Program-made: the position numbers and the translations under genes
Shown here: one piece after another, positions 1 to 18,503 of the stretch
Numbering within the stretch: the first letter of the stretch is position 1
How the letters are laid out: every line of letters starts with the position of its first letter
Source of the DNA: Lysobacter sp.
GTDB taxonomy: Bacteria > Pseudomonadota > Gammaproteobacteria > Xanthomonadales > Xanthomonadaceae
NCBI GenBank assembly: GCA_019634715.1
Contig: JAHCAU010000001.1
Span: forward strand, 338,501 to 402,500
Length of the DNA stretch: 64,000 nucleotides
Direction: 5' to 3'
The notes under the pieces: model-generated
What the model was told of the DNA's origin: nothing
Seen by the model: only the letters and a program-made list of their open reading frames with translations
Database searches by the model: none

Positions 1-4168
<4,168 letters not shown>

Positions 4169-4183
4169 GGGGTTCTCCGGGAT

Positions 4184-4284
4184 TCGGGATACGAGATTCG
4201 GGATTCGTCAAAGCGGGGATTCGAAGGGATCGGGAGTCGCCGGCCTGCGCCGTCGCGAATCCCCGATCCCGAATCCCCAATCAC
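4184..4284. repeat. Intergenic inverted repeat of GATTCGGG-type units between rpoB and rpoC
   Basis: The left part repeats gattcggga(t) units. The right part carries the complementary cgaatccccgatcccgaat type, so the transcript could fold into a hairpin. The same motif family recurs near 15883-15950 and 55995-56165. There is no T-run, so it is probably a dispersed repeat rather than a terminator, since rpoC must be transcribed through it. Confidence 0.6.
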
Positions 4285-4290
4285 CGCTTC

Positions 4291-8460
<4,170 letters not shown>

Positions 8461-8628
8461 GGGAGATGAGGCCTCTCAGCTTGGATTGCGTTGTGTCCGG
8501 CGCAGCGCAGGTGCGCGGCGGCGCCGGTCGGGCGGGCGCGTGGCGCGCTGGCCCGGGTGAATCGACAGTAGGAAGTCGCTGGTATTGCCGGCACCAGCAC
8601 GCCCTCTCCCGCTACTTCCGACTGTCGA

Positions 8629-8674
8629 CTTGCTTCGGTGGAACCTGTTTCGGTACAACCTGCTCGGTAAAATC
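8629..8674. repeat. Three imperfect 15-16 bp tandem repeats in the rplL-rpoB gap
   Basis: Units at 8629-8644, 8645-8659 and 8660-8674 share the pattern CTGYTTCGGTRNAAC. They lie in the leader of rpoB (minus-strand transcript). No function is known to me. Confidence 0.5.
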
Positions 8675-8736
8675 GCGGTTCGTTACCGCTTGCTTCGTCA
8701 AAGCCCGGAGCGAAAACGCCCGCCCCGTCAGAACGG

Positions 8737-8769
8737 CCAAAGGCCGGGGGCTTCCGCCCCCAGCCTTGG
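8737..8769 (-). promoter_or_regulatory. Hairpin between rplL and rpoB, candidate partial terminator (attenuator)
   Basis: The arms ccaaaggccgggggc and gcccccagccttgg flank a four-base loop, giving a stem of about 14 bp with one mismatch region. In E. coli an attenuator between rplL and rpoB lowers rpoBC transcription. Position and stem strength fit such a role here. Only a weak T-rich stretch (GTTCT) follows on the minus strand, so this is inference. Confidence 0.45.
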
Positions 8770-8771
8770 TG

Positions 8772-8868
8772 CTGTCATCCCCGCTTCCGCGAGGACCCGG
8801 CGCCCTTCTGGAGTGAAGAACGCTGGATCCCGGATCAGCACGCGACTGCGCGCTGTCCGGGATGACCT
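8772..8868. repeat. Dispersed repeat with TCATCCC...GGGATGAC ends
   Basis: It begins tcatccccgcttccgcgagg and ends gtccgggatgacc, with ctggatcccggatc inside. This is the common proteobacterial intergenic palindrome type. A related copy lies at 10222-10360 in the same operon. Together with the hairpin and tandem units it fills most of the 418-base gap; no gene is visible there. Confidence 0.5.
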
Positions 8869-8878
8869 TCTGCGAAGG

Positions 8879-9247
8879 TCACTTGAGCTCGACGGACGCG
8901 CCGGCGGCTTCGAGTTCCTTCTTGAACTTCTCGGCGTCTTCCTTCGACACGGCTTCCTTGAGGACGCCGCCGGCCTCGGTGAGGTCCTTGGCTTCCTTCA
9001 GGCCCAGGCCGGTGATGGCGCGGACAGCCTTGATGACGTCGACCTTCTTCGCGCCGGCATCCTTCAGGATGACGTTGAATTCGGTCTGCTCTTCCTTCAC
9101 TTCGGCAGCGGCGGCCGGACCGGCCATCATGACCGGAGCGGCGGCGGTGACGCCGAACTTCTCTTCGATGGCCTTGACCAGCTCCATCACTTCCATCAGG
9201 GTCTTGCCGGCAACGGCGTCGACGATCTGTTCGTTGGTAAGGGACAT
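8879..9247 (-). CDS. rplL: Large ribosomal subunit protein L7/L12
   Basis: Stalk protein that recruits translation GTPases to the ribosome. It has 122 residues, as usual. The N-terminal dimerisation domain ([20 protein letters not shown]) is followed by an Ala/Pro-rich hinge at about residues 34-50. The C-terminal domain contains the conserved [23 protein letters not shown] segment that contacts elongation factors. It lies 75 bases after rplJ; L10 binds L7/L12 dimers. Confidence 0.98.
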   Translation of the reverse strand: MSLTNEQIVDAVAGKTLMEVMELVKAIEEKFGVTAAAPVMMAGPAAAAEVKEEQTEFNVILKDAGAKKVDVIKAVRAITGLGLKEAKDLTEAGGVLKEAVSKEDAEKFKKELEAAGASVELK

Positions 9248-9322
9248 TGTGTGTTTACCTTCTGGATTCGATTGGGTGTGGACCGCACGCCGTCAGGCGC
9301 AGGGTCTTCGATGACGTAGGGA

Positions 9323-9859
9323 TCAGGCTTCGGCGGCGGCTTCGGCAGGGGCTTCGGCGGCGACATCGCCACCTCCCTGCTTGTCGGCCACGGCCTTGAT
9401 CGCGCGGGCGAACATCGTCGCCGGCTCGGCCAGGACGCGGGCCAGCATGGCCAGCGCCTGATCGCGGGTCGGCAGCGAGGCCAGCACGTCGACATGGCTG
9501 GCCGGATAGGACTGGCCGCCGACGGCGACCACCTTCGGCTGCAGCTTGTCGTTGCCTTTGGCGAATTCCTTGATCAGTCGACCGGCGGCGCCGGGCTCCT
9601 CGAGCGAAAACGCATAGAGCAGCGGGCCGACGAGCTTGTCCTGGACAACCTCGTATTCGGTCCCCGCCACGGCGCGCGCGGCCAGCGTGTTCTTGACGAC
9701 TTTCAAGTACACGCCGTTTTCGCGGGCCTTCTTGCGCATCGCGGTCATCTGGGAGACCGTGGTGCCTGCGTATTCGGCAGCGATCAAGGAGTGGGCCTTC
9801 GCGGCGATTTCCGCCACTTCGGCCACTACGTCTTGCTTCTGGGTGAGATTCAGAGCCAT
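9323..9859 (-). CDS. rplJ: Large ribosomal subunit protein L10
   Basis: Base of the ribosomal stalk; it binds 23S rRNA and L7/L12. The ATG at 9859 is chosen because AGGAG ends five bases upstream; a GTG two codons earlier would sit on top of that ribosome binding site. The product has 178 residues and opens [24 protein letters not shown]. The C-terminus is Ala/Glu-rich, as in relatives. L10 or the L10-L7/L12 complex normally represses its own mRNA through the leader, and a suitable structured leader lies directly upstream. Confidence 0.97.
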   Translation of the reverse strand: MALNLTQKQDVVAEVAEIAAKAHSLIAAEYAGTTVSQMTAMRKKARENGVYLKVVKNTLAARAVAGTEYEVVQDKLVGPLLYAFSLEEPGAAGRLIKEFAKGNDKLQPKVVAVGGQSYPASHVDVLASLPTRDQALAMLARVLAEPATMFARAIKAVADKQGGGDVAAEAPAEAAAEA

Positions 9860-9874
9860 GTGCACTCCTCTTGT

Positions 9875-10040
9875 GAACTCCGCTCGCGGCTCCTGCCGCT
9901 AACGGTCCCGGACGGCATTCCTCCTGAACGCCGGGGACGCGGAATGCGTCCCGGTGGCGGCCCTTCACAGAGATTTCGAAATCGAAACATCCAGAGGGGG
10001 CGGCACCATCTGCGCAGGCGGCACTGCAAGGGATGAGCCT
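9875..10040 (-). promoter_or_regulatory. Candidate L10 leader (autoregulatory rplJ leader RNA)
   Basis: The minus-strand RNA just upstream of rplJ contains complementary pieces, including gggacgcattccgcgtccc and the ggtgccgcc/ggccgccacc pair, and the bulge-rich context expected of the ribosomal protein leader of rplJL operons. The position is exactly that of the known family. The call is by position and pairing, not a covariance-model match. Confidence 0.55.
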
Positions 10041-10196
10041 TGCGAGTGCGATTAAGCGATCCCGCTTGCGACGGCACGATTCCATGCCTTGATGGGCGCT
10101 TCCCTGCCCGTGCGCGTCGCGCGCTGACCGCACCTGCGGTCTTTGACGGCGATCGCTCCGGAGCGGACTCCTCGGCGATGCCCTCAAAATTCATCC

Positions 10197-10221
10197 AGAT
10201 GTCGATCGCAGATCGACATCT
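10197..10221. repeat. Perfect 11-bp inverted repeat between rplA and rplJ
   Basis: agatgtcgatc (10197-10207) and gatcgacatct (10211-10221) flank the loop gca. On the minus strand it lies downstream of rplA and upstream of the L10 leader. It could reduce read-through or be part of the adjacent repeat. No T-run follows. Confidence 0.5.
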
Positions 10222-10360
10222 TTGAAACGTCATCCCGGCGCAAGCCGGGATCCAGCTTTGTCCATTCCAGACTTCCATCGCAGGTGGCACTGCGTTGAAA
10301 GCTGGATGACCGGCCTACGGCCGTTGTAAAACGCTTCCCGCCTTCGCGAGGATGGCGATT
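10222..10360. repeat. Dispersed TCATCCCGGC-type repeat between rplA and rplJ
   Basis: It begins at cgtcatcccggcgcaagccgg and carries gggatccagc and gctggatgacc, then a second gcttcccgccttcgcgagga arm. It resembles the copy at 8772-8868. With the hairpin and L10 leader it accounts for most of the 543-base gap between rplA and rplJ; no gene is visible there. Confidence 0.55.
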
Positions 10361-10402
10361 CGACAAAGCCGTGCGCGCAAGTTGCGCGCTCGGGTCGAAT
10401 CG

Positions 10403-11101
10403 TCACTTCAGCTGCAGCGAAGCCTGATCGACGGTGACGCCGGGGCCCATCGTCGAGCTGATCGAGATCTTCTGCAGGTACGTGCCCTTGGCGGTTGCCG
10501 GCTTGGCCTTGATCAGGTCGAGCAGCAGCGCTTCGAGGTTGCCCTTCAGGTCGGCGTCCTGGAAGCTCGCCTTGCCGATGGTGCAGTGGATGATGCCGCC
10601 CTTGTCGGTGCGGTAACGGACCTGGCCGCCCTTGGCGTTCTTCACGGCTTCGGCCGGGTTCGGCGACACGGTGCCGACCTTCGGGTTCGGCATCAGACCG
10701 CGCGGGCCGAGCACCTGGCCGAGCTTGCCGACGACACGCATGGCATCCGGCGTGGCGATGACCACGTCGTAGTTCAGGTCGCCGCCGAGCATCTTCTCGG
10801 CGAGGTCGTCCATGCCGACGATGTCGGCGCCGGCGGCCAGGGCTTCATCGGCCTTGGCGCCTGCGGGCACGAACACCGCCACGCGGACGGACTTGCCGGT
10901 ACCGGCCGGCAGCACGGTCGAACCGCGGACCTGCTGGTCGGACTTCTTGGCATCCACGCCCAGACGCACGGCCACGTCGACGGATTCGACGAACTTGGCC
11001 TTGGTCGCGGTCTTGAGGATCTTGATCGCGTCGTCGAACGCATAGGCCTTGCCCGGCTCGACGGCATTGAGGATCGCTTTCTGTCGCTTGTTCATCGCCA
11101 T
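10403..11101 (-). CDS. rplA: Large ribosomal subunit protein L1
   Basis: Binds 23S rRNA at the E-site stalk; in enterobacteria it also represses the L11 operon mRNA. It has 232 residues from the ATG at 11101. GGAGG lies about nine bases upstream inside the end of rplK, and the reading opens [10 protein letters not shown]; a second ATG two codons on is possible. The conserved [36 protein letters not shown] block is present. Only four bases separate it from rplK, so the two are translationally coupled. Confidence 0.97.
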   Translation of the reverse strand: MAMNKRQKAILNAVEPGKAYAFDDAIKILKTATKAKFVESVDVAVRLGVDAKKSDQQVRGSTVLPAGTGKSVRVAVFVPAGAKADEALAAGADIVGMDDLAEKMLGGDLNYDVVIATPDAMRVVGKLGQVLGPRGLMPNPKVGTVSPNPAEAVKNAKGGQVRYRTDKGGIIHCTIGKASFQDADLKGNLEALLLDLIKAKPATAKGTYLQKISISSTMGPGVTVDQASLQLK

Positions 11102-11105
11102 GGGA

Positions 11106-11534
11106 TCAGCCCTCCACCACAAGACCCATCGAACGGGCAGAACCCGCGATGGTGCGAACGGCCGCGTCGAGGTCGGCGGCCGTGAGGTCCGCTTCCTTCG
11201 CCTTGGCGATGTCTTCGAGCTGCTTGCGGGTGACCTTGCCCACCTTCTCGCTGTTCGGACGCTTCGAACCCGACTGGATGCCGGCGGCCTTCTTCAGCAG
11301 CACCGACGCCGGGGTCGACTTGGTGACGAAGGTGAAGGTACGGTCGGAATAGGCGGTGATGATGACCGGCGTCGGCAGACCCGGTTCCAGCTTGGAGGTC
11401 GCGGCGTTGAACGCTTTGCAGAACTCCATGATGTTCAGGCCGCGCTGACCGAGTGCGGGACCGACCGGCGGCGAGGGGTTGGCCTGACCGGCCTTCACCT
11501 GCAGCTTGATGTAACCAACTACTTTCTTAGCCAT
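11106..11534 (-). CDS. rplK: Large ribosomal subunit protein L11
   Basis: Binds the GTPase-associated centre of 23S rRNA and is needed for RelA-type stringent signalling. It has 142 residues, as usual. It opens [38 protein letters not shown], with the proline-rich N-terminal domain and the C-terminal RNA-binding domain intact. GGAG lies upstream of the ATG. It is the first gene after nusG, from which it is separated by a 130-base gap with a strong hairpin. Confidence 0.98.
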   Translation of the reverse strand: MAKKVVGYIKLQVKAGQANPSPPVGPALGQRGLNIMEFCKAFNAATSKLEPGLPTPVIITAYSDRTFTFVTKSTPASVLLKKAAGIQSGSKRPNSEKVGKVTRKQLEDIAKAKEADLTAADLDAAVRTIAGSARSMGLVVEG

Positions 11535-11602
11535 TGAGAGTCTCCTGGAGTGTTAGCGCCTGCACGCCTTCCGGCTGCGGGGCTCCTCCGTGGGTTGAAC
11601 CT

Positions 11603-11656
11603 GGAAGACGCGGAAAGGAGAGGTCGCTTGCGCGACCTCCCCATCAGCGGTCTTCC
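11603..11656 (-). promoter_or_regulatory. Long hairpin between nusG and rplK
   Basis: An inner stem (ggagaggtcgc/gcgacctcccc around ttgc, 11617-11642) is extended by an outer ggaagacgc/gcggtcttcc pairing. On the minus strand the inner stem is followed by TTTCC only, so it is at most a weak terminator. It could instead be a leader element of the L11-L1 mRNA. The sequence shows the structure; the role is inference. Confidence 0.45.
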
Positions 11657-11664
11657 CGCTTTGG

Positions 11665-12252
11665 TCAGGCTTTTTCGACCTGACCGAATTCCAGCTCCAC
11701 CGGCGTGGCGCGACCGAAGATCAGCACCGAGACGCGCAGGCGGCTCTTTTCGTAATTCACTTCCTCGACCACGCCGTTGAAGTCGTTGAACGGACCGTCG
11801 GTGACGCGCACCATCTGGCCCGGCTCGAACAGCACCTTCGGCTTGGGCTTCTCGACGCCTTCCTGCACGCGCTGCAGGATCGCATCGGCTTCGGAATCGC
11901 GGATCGGCAGGGGGCGATCGGCGGTGCCGCCGATGAAGCCCATCACCTTCGGCGTTTCCTTCACCAGATGCCAGCTTTCGTTGTCCATGCGCGGGATACC
12001 GGCTTCGTCATGGGTCGCGATCTGCACCAGCACGTAGCCCGGGAAGAACTTGCGCTCGGAACGGCGCTTCTGGCCGGAGCGCATTTCGATGACTTCTTCG
12101 GTCGGGACCAGCACTTCGCCGAACCTGTCCTCCATGCCGGTGCGGGCGATGCGGTCGCGCAGCGCCTGGGCCACCGACTTCTCGAAGCCGGAGTAGGCGT
12201 GGACGACGTACCAGCGTTTCTGGACTTCGGAATTGCTCACTTGAATCTCCAT
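11665..12252 (-). CDS. nusG: Transcription termination/antitermination factor NusG
   Basis: Binds RNA polymerase, suppresses pausing, and links it to Rho or the ribosome. The ATG at 12252 gives 195 residues and shares one base with the secE stop (TGATG), indicating coupling. Residues 12-130 form the NGN domain, with [24 protein letters not shown] and the FFPGYVLVQ motif. The C-terminal KOW domain contains [25 protein letters not shown]. The open frame extends further upstream, but those codons overlap secE and do not resemble NusG. Confidence 0.97.
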   Translation of the reverse strand: MEIQVSNSEVQKRWYVVHAYSGFEKSVAQALRDRIARTGMEDRFGEVLVPTEEVIEMRSGQKRRSERKFFPGYVLVQIATHDEAGIPRMDNESWHLVKETPKVMGFIGGTADRPLPIRDSEADAILQRVQEGVEKPKPKVLFEPGQMVRVTDGPFNDFNGVVEEVNYEKSRLRVSVLIFGRATPVELEFGQVEKA

Positions 12253-12635
12253 CAGGTCCCCAGCAGGGCCTTCACGCCCCACTGGATGACCACATCGAAG
12301 CCGGCCAGCATCAGGCTGATCAGGATCACGGCCACGATCACGACCCACGTTGTCTTGGTGGCTTCCTGGCGCGTCGGCCAGATCACCTTGCGCAGTTCGA
12401 AGCGCGATTCACCGAGGAATTCGCGCGTCTGCGCGCCCTTGGCGGTGGTCATGAACACGGCGCCACCTGCGACCAGACCACCGATGACCGCGAGGACGCG
12501 GGCAACGGTCGGCCACTGGCCGCTGAACCAGTAGAACGCGAAAAGACCGGCGGCCACGAGCAGCAGCGCCAGCGCGTACTTCACCAGGTCGCCTGCGGAA
12601 CCGCCGGCATTGGGTTGTTCGACTCTGCTATTCAA
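12252..12635 (-). CDS. secE: Preprotein translocase subunit SecE
   Basis: Essential inner-membrane partner of SecY in the general secretion channel. It has 127 residues and three hydrophobic segments at about 18-37, 43-62 and 95-118, like the three-helix E. coli form. The conserved cytoplasmic [20 protein letters not shown] motif precedes the last helix. It overlaps nusG by one base and follows tRNA-Trp on the same strand. Confidence 0.97.
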   Translation of the reverse strand: MNSRVEQPNAGGSAGDLVKYALALLLVAAGLFAFYWFSGQWPTVARVLAVIGGLVAGGAVFMTTAKGAQTREFLGESRFELRKVIWPTRQEATKTTWVVIVAVILISLMLAGFDVVIQWGVKALLGT

Positions 12636-12717
12636 GTCTGTGTGCCTGCTTCGCGGGTCGCCACCGACACATCCGCCGAAACCGGCCGGAGGGGTCGCGG
12701 CGCGATCCGCTCGAGAG

Positions 12718-12793
<76 letters not shown>

Positions 12794-12838
12794 GTATTCG
12801 GTTTGACTGCTTGCTTGACCGCTTCCTGAGACAGCAAC

Positions 12839-12860
12839 GGCGAGCCGTTTCCGGCTCGCC
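12839..12860. repeat. Perfect 9-bp hairpin downstream of tuf
   Basis: ggcgagccg and cggctcgcc flank a four-base loop, read as GAAA on the minus strand. It sits between tuf and tRNA-Trp. It may be a processing or partial termination site. No T-run follows. Confidence 0.45.
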
Positions 12861-12927
12861 TGTCGCCTGATCTCAAGTTGTTGACCACCCGCCGAAGGAT
12901 GAAGTTCCGAAGGCGGGTGTCAGCGCA

Positions 12928-14118
<1,191 letters not shown>

Positions 14119-14158
14119 GGCTGCTTCTCTTTGAACTCAACTGGATTTGAACGATGGG

Positions 14159-14234
14159 TGGTGCTCACGAAAGGAATCGAACCTTCGACCTCCTCCTTAC
14201 CAAGGAGGTGCTCTACCGACTGAGCTACGTGAGC
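14159..14234 (-). tRNA. tRNA-Thr (anticodon GGT)
   Basis: 76 bases; acceptor stem GCTCACG/CGTGAGC, anticodon loop TTGGTAA giving GGT, encoded CCA. It lies 40 bases upstream of tuf in the same transcript. Confidence 0.98.
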
Positions 14235-14307
14235 AGCGATGTGGTCATCCGGACTTGGTGGATCCGGATCGAGTTCCGCAAGCGGAGTGTTCAGGGCGCC
14301 GCCGCGA

Positions 14308-14381
14308 TGGAGCGGGAGACGGGAATCGAACCCGCACCATCAGCTTGGAAGGCTGAGGTTCTACCGTTGAACTACTCCCGC
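14308..14381 (-). tRNA. tRNA-Gly (anticodon TCC)
   Basis: 74 bases; acceptor stem GCGGGAG/CTCCCGC, anticodon loop CTTCCAA giving TCC, encoded CCA. Middle member of the Tyr-Gly-Thr tRNA cluster ahead of tuf. Confidence 0.98.
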
Positions 14382-14436
14382 ATCTTGCGGAACGGACTTT
14401 CTTCAGCACCTTCCCGGCGGCGAACGCCAGGGGAAG

Positions 14437-14522
14437 TGGTGGAGGGAGGTGGATTCGAACCACCGAAGGCGTAAGCCAGCAGATTTACAGTCTGCCCCCG
14501 TTGGCCGCTTGGGTATCCCTCC
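14437..14522 (-). tRNA. tRNA-Tyr (anticodon GTA)
   Basis: 86 bases, class II with a long variable arm; acceptor stem GGAGGGA/TCCCTCC, anticodon loop CTGTAAA giving GTA, encoded CCA. First tRNA of the tuf transcript. Confidence 0.97.
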
Positions 14523-14569
14523 GGCTGAACAACGTCCGGTAAAACGCAACACGATGAAAACAGCCCGAA

Positions 14570-14598
14570 ATTCTGACCGGGTATCGGGCGGATGTCAA
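14570..14598 (-). promoter_or_regulatory. Sigma-70-type promoter of the tRNA-tuf operon
   Basis: On the minus strand a consensus TTGACA (14593-14598) is separated by exactly 17 bases from CAGAAT (14570-14575, four of six matches). A G/C-rich stretch (TTCGGGC) follows the -10 box, as in stringently controlled stable-RNA promoters. It lies about 48 bases upstream of tRNA-Tyr. Confidence 0.75.
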
Positions 14599-14769
14599 CG
14601 GGAAACTGCTCTGCCGCATCCGTTCCGGACCCGGCGCGCCGCCTGGCGGGCGGCACGCGATCTCGGGGGCGCAAATGATACGTGAAAGCCGCTGAGCGGA
14701 ACACCCGGCGTGAAGACGGGGCGCGCACGAGGCGCAAAGCCCGCTGCGGCGCTCCGTTGCGCCCGCCGG

Positions 14770-15861
14770 TCAGACGTTGAAGCGGAAATGCAGCACGTCG
14801 CCTTCCTGCACCCGGTATTCCTTCCCCTCCAGGCGCAGGCGACCGGCGTCGCGGGCGCCGGATTCGCCGCGATACCTGATGTAGTCGTCGTAGGCGATGG
14901 TTTCGGCGCGGATGAAACCCTTCTCGAAGTCGGTGTGGATCACCGCCGCCGCCTGCGGCGCCGTGGACCCGGCGCGGACCGTCCAGGCGCGGACTTCCTT
15001 CACGCCGGCGGTGAAGTAGGTCTGCAGGCCGAGCAGCTTGTAGGCGGCGCGGATCACGCGGTTCAGGCCCGGCTCTTCCAGGCCGAGGTCGGCGAGGAAG
15101 GTGTCGCGATCCTCATCGTCGAGCTGGCTGAGCTCTTCCTCGATGGCCGCCGAAACCGGCACCACCTCGGCTCCTTCGGTCACGGCGCGGGCGCGCACGG
15201 CGTCGAGGTGCGGGTTGTTCTCGAAGCCGTCCTCCAGCACGTTGGCGACGTACATGACGGGCTTGAGGGTGAGCAGGAACAGGTCGCGGACGGCCAGACG
15301 GTCGTCGTCGGACAGGTCGAGCGCGCGGGCCGGCTTGCCGTCGTCGAGGCCGGCGCGGATGCGGCCGAGGATCTCGGCGCGCGTCTTGGCGTCCTTGTCG
15401 CCGGTCTTGGCCGAGCGCTCGGCGCGCTGCAGGGCCTTGTCGACCGATTCCAGGTCGGCCAGCGCCAGCTCGGTGTCGATCGTCTCGATGTCGGCGATCG
15501 GGTCGACCTTGTTGTTGACGTGGATGACGTCCGGGTTCTCGAAGCAGCGCACCACGTGGGTGATCGCGTCGACCTCGCGGATGTGGGCCAGGAACTTGTT
15601 GCCCAGGCCCTCGCCGCTGGCCGCGCCGGCGACCAGGCCGGCGATGTCGACGAACTCGACCGCGGTCGGGATGCACTTCTGCGGCTTCACGATCTCCGCG
15701 AGCGCGTTCAGGCGCGGGTCGGGCACGGGCACGACGCCGACGTTCGGCTCGATGGTGCAGAACGGGAAGTTGGCCGCGGCGATGCCCGCCTTGGTCAGCG
15801 CGTTGAACAGGGTCGACTTGCCGACGTTCGGCAGGCCGACGATGCCGCATTTGATGCCCAT
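14770..15861 (-). CDS. ychF: Redox-regulated ATPase/GTPase YchF (Obg family)
   Basis: Universally conserved Obg-family P-loop NTPase that prefers ATP and binds ribosomes; linked to stress responses. It has 363 residues. The P-loop GLPNVGKS starts near residue 8, [20 protein letters not shown] is the switch region, and the C-terminal TGS domain ends ...[11 protein letters not shown]. It lies downstream of pth, as in many proteobacteria, with a dispersed repeat between them. Confidence 0.96.
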   Translation of the reverse strand: MGIKCGIVGLPNVGKSTLFNALTKAGIAAANFPFCTIEPNVGVVPVPDPRLNALAEIVKPQKCIPTAVEFVDIAGLVAGAASGEGLGNKFLAHIREVDAITHVVRCFENPDVIHVNNKVDPIADIETIDTELALADLESVDKALQRAERSAKTGDKDAKTRAEILGRIRAGLDDGKPARALDLSDDDRLAVRDLFLLTLKPVMYVANVLEDGFENNPHLDAVRARAVTEGAEVVPVSAAIEEELSQLDDEDRDTFLADLGLEEPGLNRVIRAAYKLLGLQTYFTAGVKEVRAWTVRAGSTAPQAAAVIHTDFEKGFIRAETIAYDDYIRYRGESGARDAGRLRLEGKEYRVQEGDVLHFRFNV

Positions 15862-15882
15862 TGAGCTACATCCGGGAATTGA

Positions 15883-15950
15883 GAATCGGGAATCGGGAAT
15901 CGGAAGCGCGGCAACCCGGCGTCCAAGTCCCGATTCCCCATGCCCGATTC
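15883..15950. repeat. GGGAATCG-type inverted repeat between pth and ychF
   Basis: Three tandem gaatcggg units on the left and cccgattcccc...cccgattc on the right. The right arm reaches into the pth stop codon. Same family as 4184-4284 and 55995-56165. Confidence 0.6.
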
Positions 15951-16530
15951 AAGGCTTCGCAGTATGCAGCCTCGTCATCGCATCCATGTGGTTGCCCTGC
16001 ACCGCCAGCGGCAGCGCGGACAGCGCGTCGTCGATCGCGCGCAGGATCAGGGCTTCGTCGTCCCTGCCGGGGCGGCCCAGCACCCACGGGGTGACCTTGT
16101 CCTTGTGCCCCGGGTGGCCGATGGCGACGCGCAAGCGGTGGAACTTGCCGTGGCCGAGCAGGCGGACGATGTCGCGCAGTCCGTTCTGGCCGCCGTGGCC
16201 GCCGTCGAACTTGAAGCGCGCGACACCGGGCGGAAGATCCAGTTCGTCGTGGGCGACCAGCATCTCCTCCGGCTCGATCTTCCAGTAGCGCAGCGCGGCG
16301 GCGACCGACTTGCCGCTGAGGTTCATGAACGTGGCCGGCTTGAGCAGCCAGACCGACTGGCCGGCGATCTCGACCTTGGCGGTCTCGCCGAACAGCTTGC
16401 TTTCCAGCCCGAAACGCGCGCCGCACTGCTGCGCGAGGGCGTCCACAAACCAGAACCCGGCGTTGTGCCGGGTTCTGGCGTGTTCGGGGCCGGGATTGCC
16501 GAGCCCGACGATGAGGCGCAGGCCTGCCAT
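15949..16530 (-). CDS. pth: Peptidyl-tRNA hydrolase
   Basis: Hydrolyses peptidyl-tRNA released by abortive translation, recycling tRNA. It has 193 residues. It opens MAGLRLIVGLGNPGPEHARTRHNAGFWFVD, with the conserved catalytic His22, and contains FMNLSGKSV and HDELDLPPG (the catalytic Asp) plus GGHGGQNGLRD. It lies between rplY and ychF on one strand, a common arrangement. Confidence 0.97.
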   Translation of the reverse strand: MAGLRLIVGLGNPGPEHARTRHNAGFWFVDALAQQCGARFGLESKLFGETAKVEIAGQSVWLLKPATFMNLSGKSVAAALRYWKIEPEEMLVAHDELDLPPGVARFKFDGGHGGQNGLRDIVRLLGHGKFHRLRVAIGHPGHKDKVTPWVLGRPGRDDEALILRAIDDALSALPLAVQGNHMDAMTRLHTAKP

Positions 16531-16587
16531 CGGAAGTCGCGAAGATCGCGGCGACGGCTCGCCCGGAGGCGCGCCGTCGCCTGGCGA

Positions 16588-17241
16588 TTACTTCTGGTCC
16601 TTCTTGGTGACCTTGGCGGCCGGCACTTCGGCGGCGGCCGGAGCGTCGGCGGCTTCGGCCTCTTCCTTGCCGTGCTTGGCGATGACGACGGCGAGGTCGT
16701 GCTCCTTGCCCAGCTTCAGTTCCGGGATCGACACGCCGGCCGGCAGCTTGAGATCGGACAGGTGGACGATCTGGCCGACGTCGAGGGCCGACAGGTCGAT
16801 CTCGATGAACTCCGGCAGGTCCTTCGGCAGGCACTCGACCACGACTTCGTTCAGCTCGTGGGTGACGACGACTTCGGCCGACTTGCCGGCGGGCGACTTG
16901 TCTTCGTTGGCGAAGTGCAGCGGCACGGCGGTGCGCAGGGCCTTGTTCTCATCGACGCGCTGGAAGTCGATGTGCATGAGGATCTGCTTGAACGGGTGGC
17001 GCTGGAGGTCGCGCAGCAGGACCTTCTGGACCTTGCCATCGACGTTCAGGTCGAGGATCGACGAATAGAACCACTCGTGCTGGCTGGCCAGCCAGGTCTT
17101 CTCGTGTTCGAGCTGGATGCTCTGCGGGGCGGCGTCGCCACCGTAGATGACGGCGGGGATCAGGCCGGCATGACGCAGGCGGCGGCTCGCACCCTTCCCC
17201 TCGTCCTTGCGGCTGGTCGCCGAGATGTTGTGTTCGGACAT
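16588..17241 (-). CDS. rplY: Large ribosomal subunit protein L25 (Ctc/TL5 type)
   Basis: Binds 5S rRNA. At 217 residues it is the long form: an L25 core (residues 1-95) plus a C-terminal TL5-type beta domain, unlike the short E. coli L25. The acidic/Ala-rich tail ends ...VTKKDQK. It lies between prs and pth. The ATG at 17241 fits the family start (MSEHNISATSRKDEGKGASRRLR). Confidence 0.96.
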   Translation of the reverse strand: MSEHNISATSRKDEGKGASRRLRHAGLIPAVIYGGDAAPQSIQLEHEKTWLASQHEWFYSSILDLNVDGKVQKVLLRDLQRHPFKQILMHIDFQRVDENKALRTAVPLHFANEDKSPAGKSAEVVVTHELNEVVVECLPKDLPEFIEIDLSALDVGQIVHLSDLKLPAGVSIPELKLGKEHDLAVVIAKHGKEEAEAADAPAAAEVPAAKVTKKDQK

Positions 17242-17341
17242 TGTCTTGACTCGCTTTGCAGTGATGAACCGCCTCGCGGCGGTGGTTCGACTCCCCCGCG
17301 ACCAGGGGAGCCGGGTTCCGGCCGGAGCCGGGAATGCGGGG

Positions 17342-18301
17342 TCAGTCGACGTAGAGCGAGCTGACCGATTCGCCGAAGGCCACCCGTCGGATGGTTTCGG
17401 CCAGCAGTTCGGCGACGCTGAGCTGGCGGACGCGGCCGCAGGCGCGGGCGGCGTCGGACAGGGCGATGGTGTCGGTCACCACCAGTTCGTCGAGCTGCGA
17501 CTTGTTCAGGTTGTCGATCGCCGGGCCGGACAGCACCGGGTGGGTGCAGTAGGCGATCACGCGCTGCGCGCCCTGCGCCTTCAGCGCGGCGGCGGCGGCG
17601 CACAGCGTGCCGGCGGTGTCGACGATGTCGTCGACCAGCACGCAGGTCTTGCCGGCCACGTCGCCGATGATGTTCATCACGGTGGCGACGTTGGCGCGCG
17701 GGCGGCGCTTGTCGATGATCGCCAGGTCGGCATCGTCGAGACGCTTGGCGATCGCGCGGGCACGGACCACGCCGCCCACGTCGGGCGAGACCACGATCAG
17801 GTTGTCGGTGCCGTAGCTGCGCCAGATGTCGGCCAGCAGCAGCGGCGAGGAGTAGACGTTGTCGACCGGGATGTCGAAGAAGCCCTGGATCTGGTCGGCG
17901 TGCAGGTCGACCGTCAGCACGCGGTCGACGCCGGCGGCGGCGAACATCCGGGCGACGACCTTGGCGGTGATCGGCACGCGCGAGGAACGCGGGCGGCGGT
18001 CCTGGCGGGCATAGCCGAAGTACGGCACGACGGCGGTGACGCTGGCGACCGAGGCGCGCTTGAGCGCATCGGTGATGACCAGCAGCTCCATCAGGTTCTC
18101 GGCGCTGGGCGCGTTCGTGGGCTGGACCACGAACACTTCCTGGCGACGCACGTTCTCCTCGATCTCGACCTGCACTTCACCGTCGGAGAAGCGGCCGACG
18201 AGGGCCTTGCCGGGACGCACGCCGAGCTGGCGGCAGATGGCATCGGCCAAGGGGCGGTTGGCATTGCCCGAGAAAATCAACAACTGGCGATCGTCCTGCA
18301 T
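17342..18301 (-). CDS. prs: Ribose-phosphate pyrophosphokinase
   Basis: Makes PRPP from ribose 5-phosphate and ATP, feeding purine, pyrimidine, His, Trp and NAD synthesis. It has 319 residues. The flexible-loop region [24 protein letters not shown], the [20 protein letters not shown] segment and the PRPP-binding [13 protein letters not shown] motif are all intact. It lies downstream of tRNA-Gln, in the order conserved in Xanthomonadaceae. Confidence 0.98.
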   Translation of the reverse strand: MQDDRQLLIFSGNANRPLADAICRQLGVRPGKALVGRFSDGEVQVEIEENVRRQEVFVVQPTNAPSAENLMELLVITDALKRASVASVTAVVPYFGYARQDRRPRSSRVPITAKVVARMFAAAGVDRVLTVDLHADQIQGFFDIPVDNVYSSPLLLADIWRSYGTDNLIVVSPDVGGVVRARAIAKRLDDADLAIIDKRRPRANVATVMNIIGDVAGKTCVLVDDIVDTAGTLCAAAAALKAQGAQRVIAYCTHPVLSGPAIDNLNKSQLDELVVTDTIALSDAARACGRVRQLSVAELLAETIRRVAFGESVSSLYVD

Positions 18302-18373
18302 GGCGGTGTCCGCTTCGCTCTGACCGGTGCGGTAGAAGGCGCCGGAGTCCGCATTGCGGCTCCCGGCGGAAAT

Positions 18374-18449
18374 TGGCAGGGGCGGAAGGATTCGAACCTA
18401 CGAATGCCGGGATCAAAACCCGGTGCCTTAACCACTTGGCGACGCCCCT
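18374..18449 (-). tRNA. tRNA-Gln (anticodon TTG)
   Basis: 76 bases; acceptor stem AGGGGCG/CGCCCCT, anticodon loop TTTTGAT giving TTG, encoded CCA with discriminator G. It lies between ispE and prs. Confidence 0.97.
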
Positions 18450-18503
18450 GGAGAGACGGGACCGGAACGGAGGCGGTCCGTCTGCGCGAGCGACGACCCT
18501 TCC

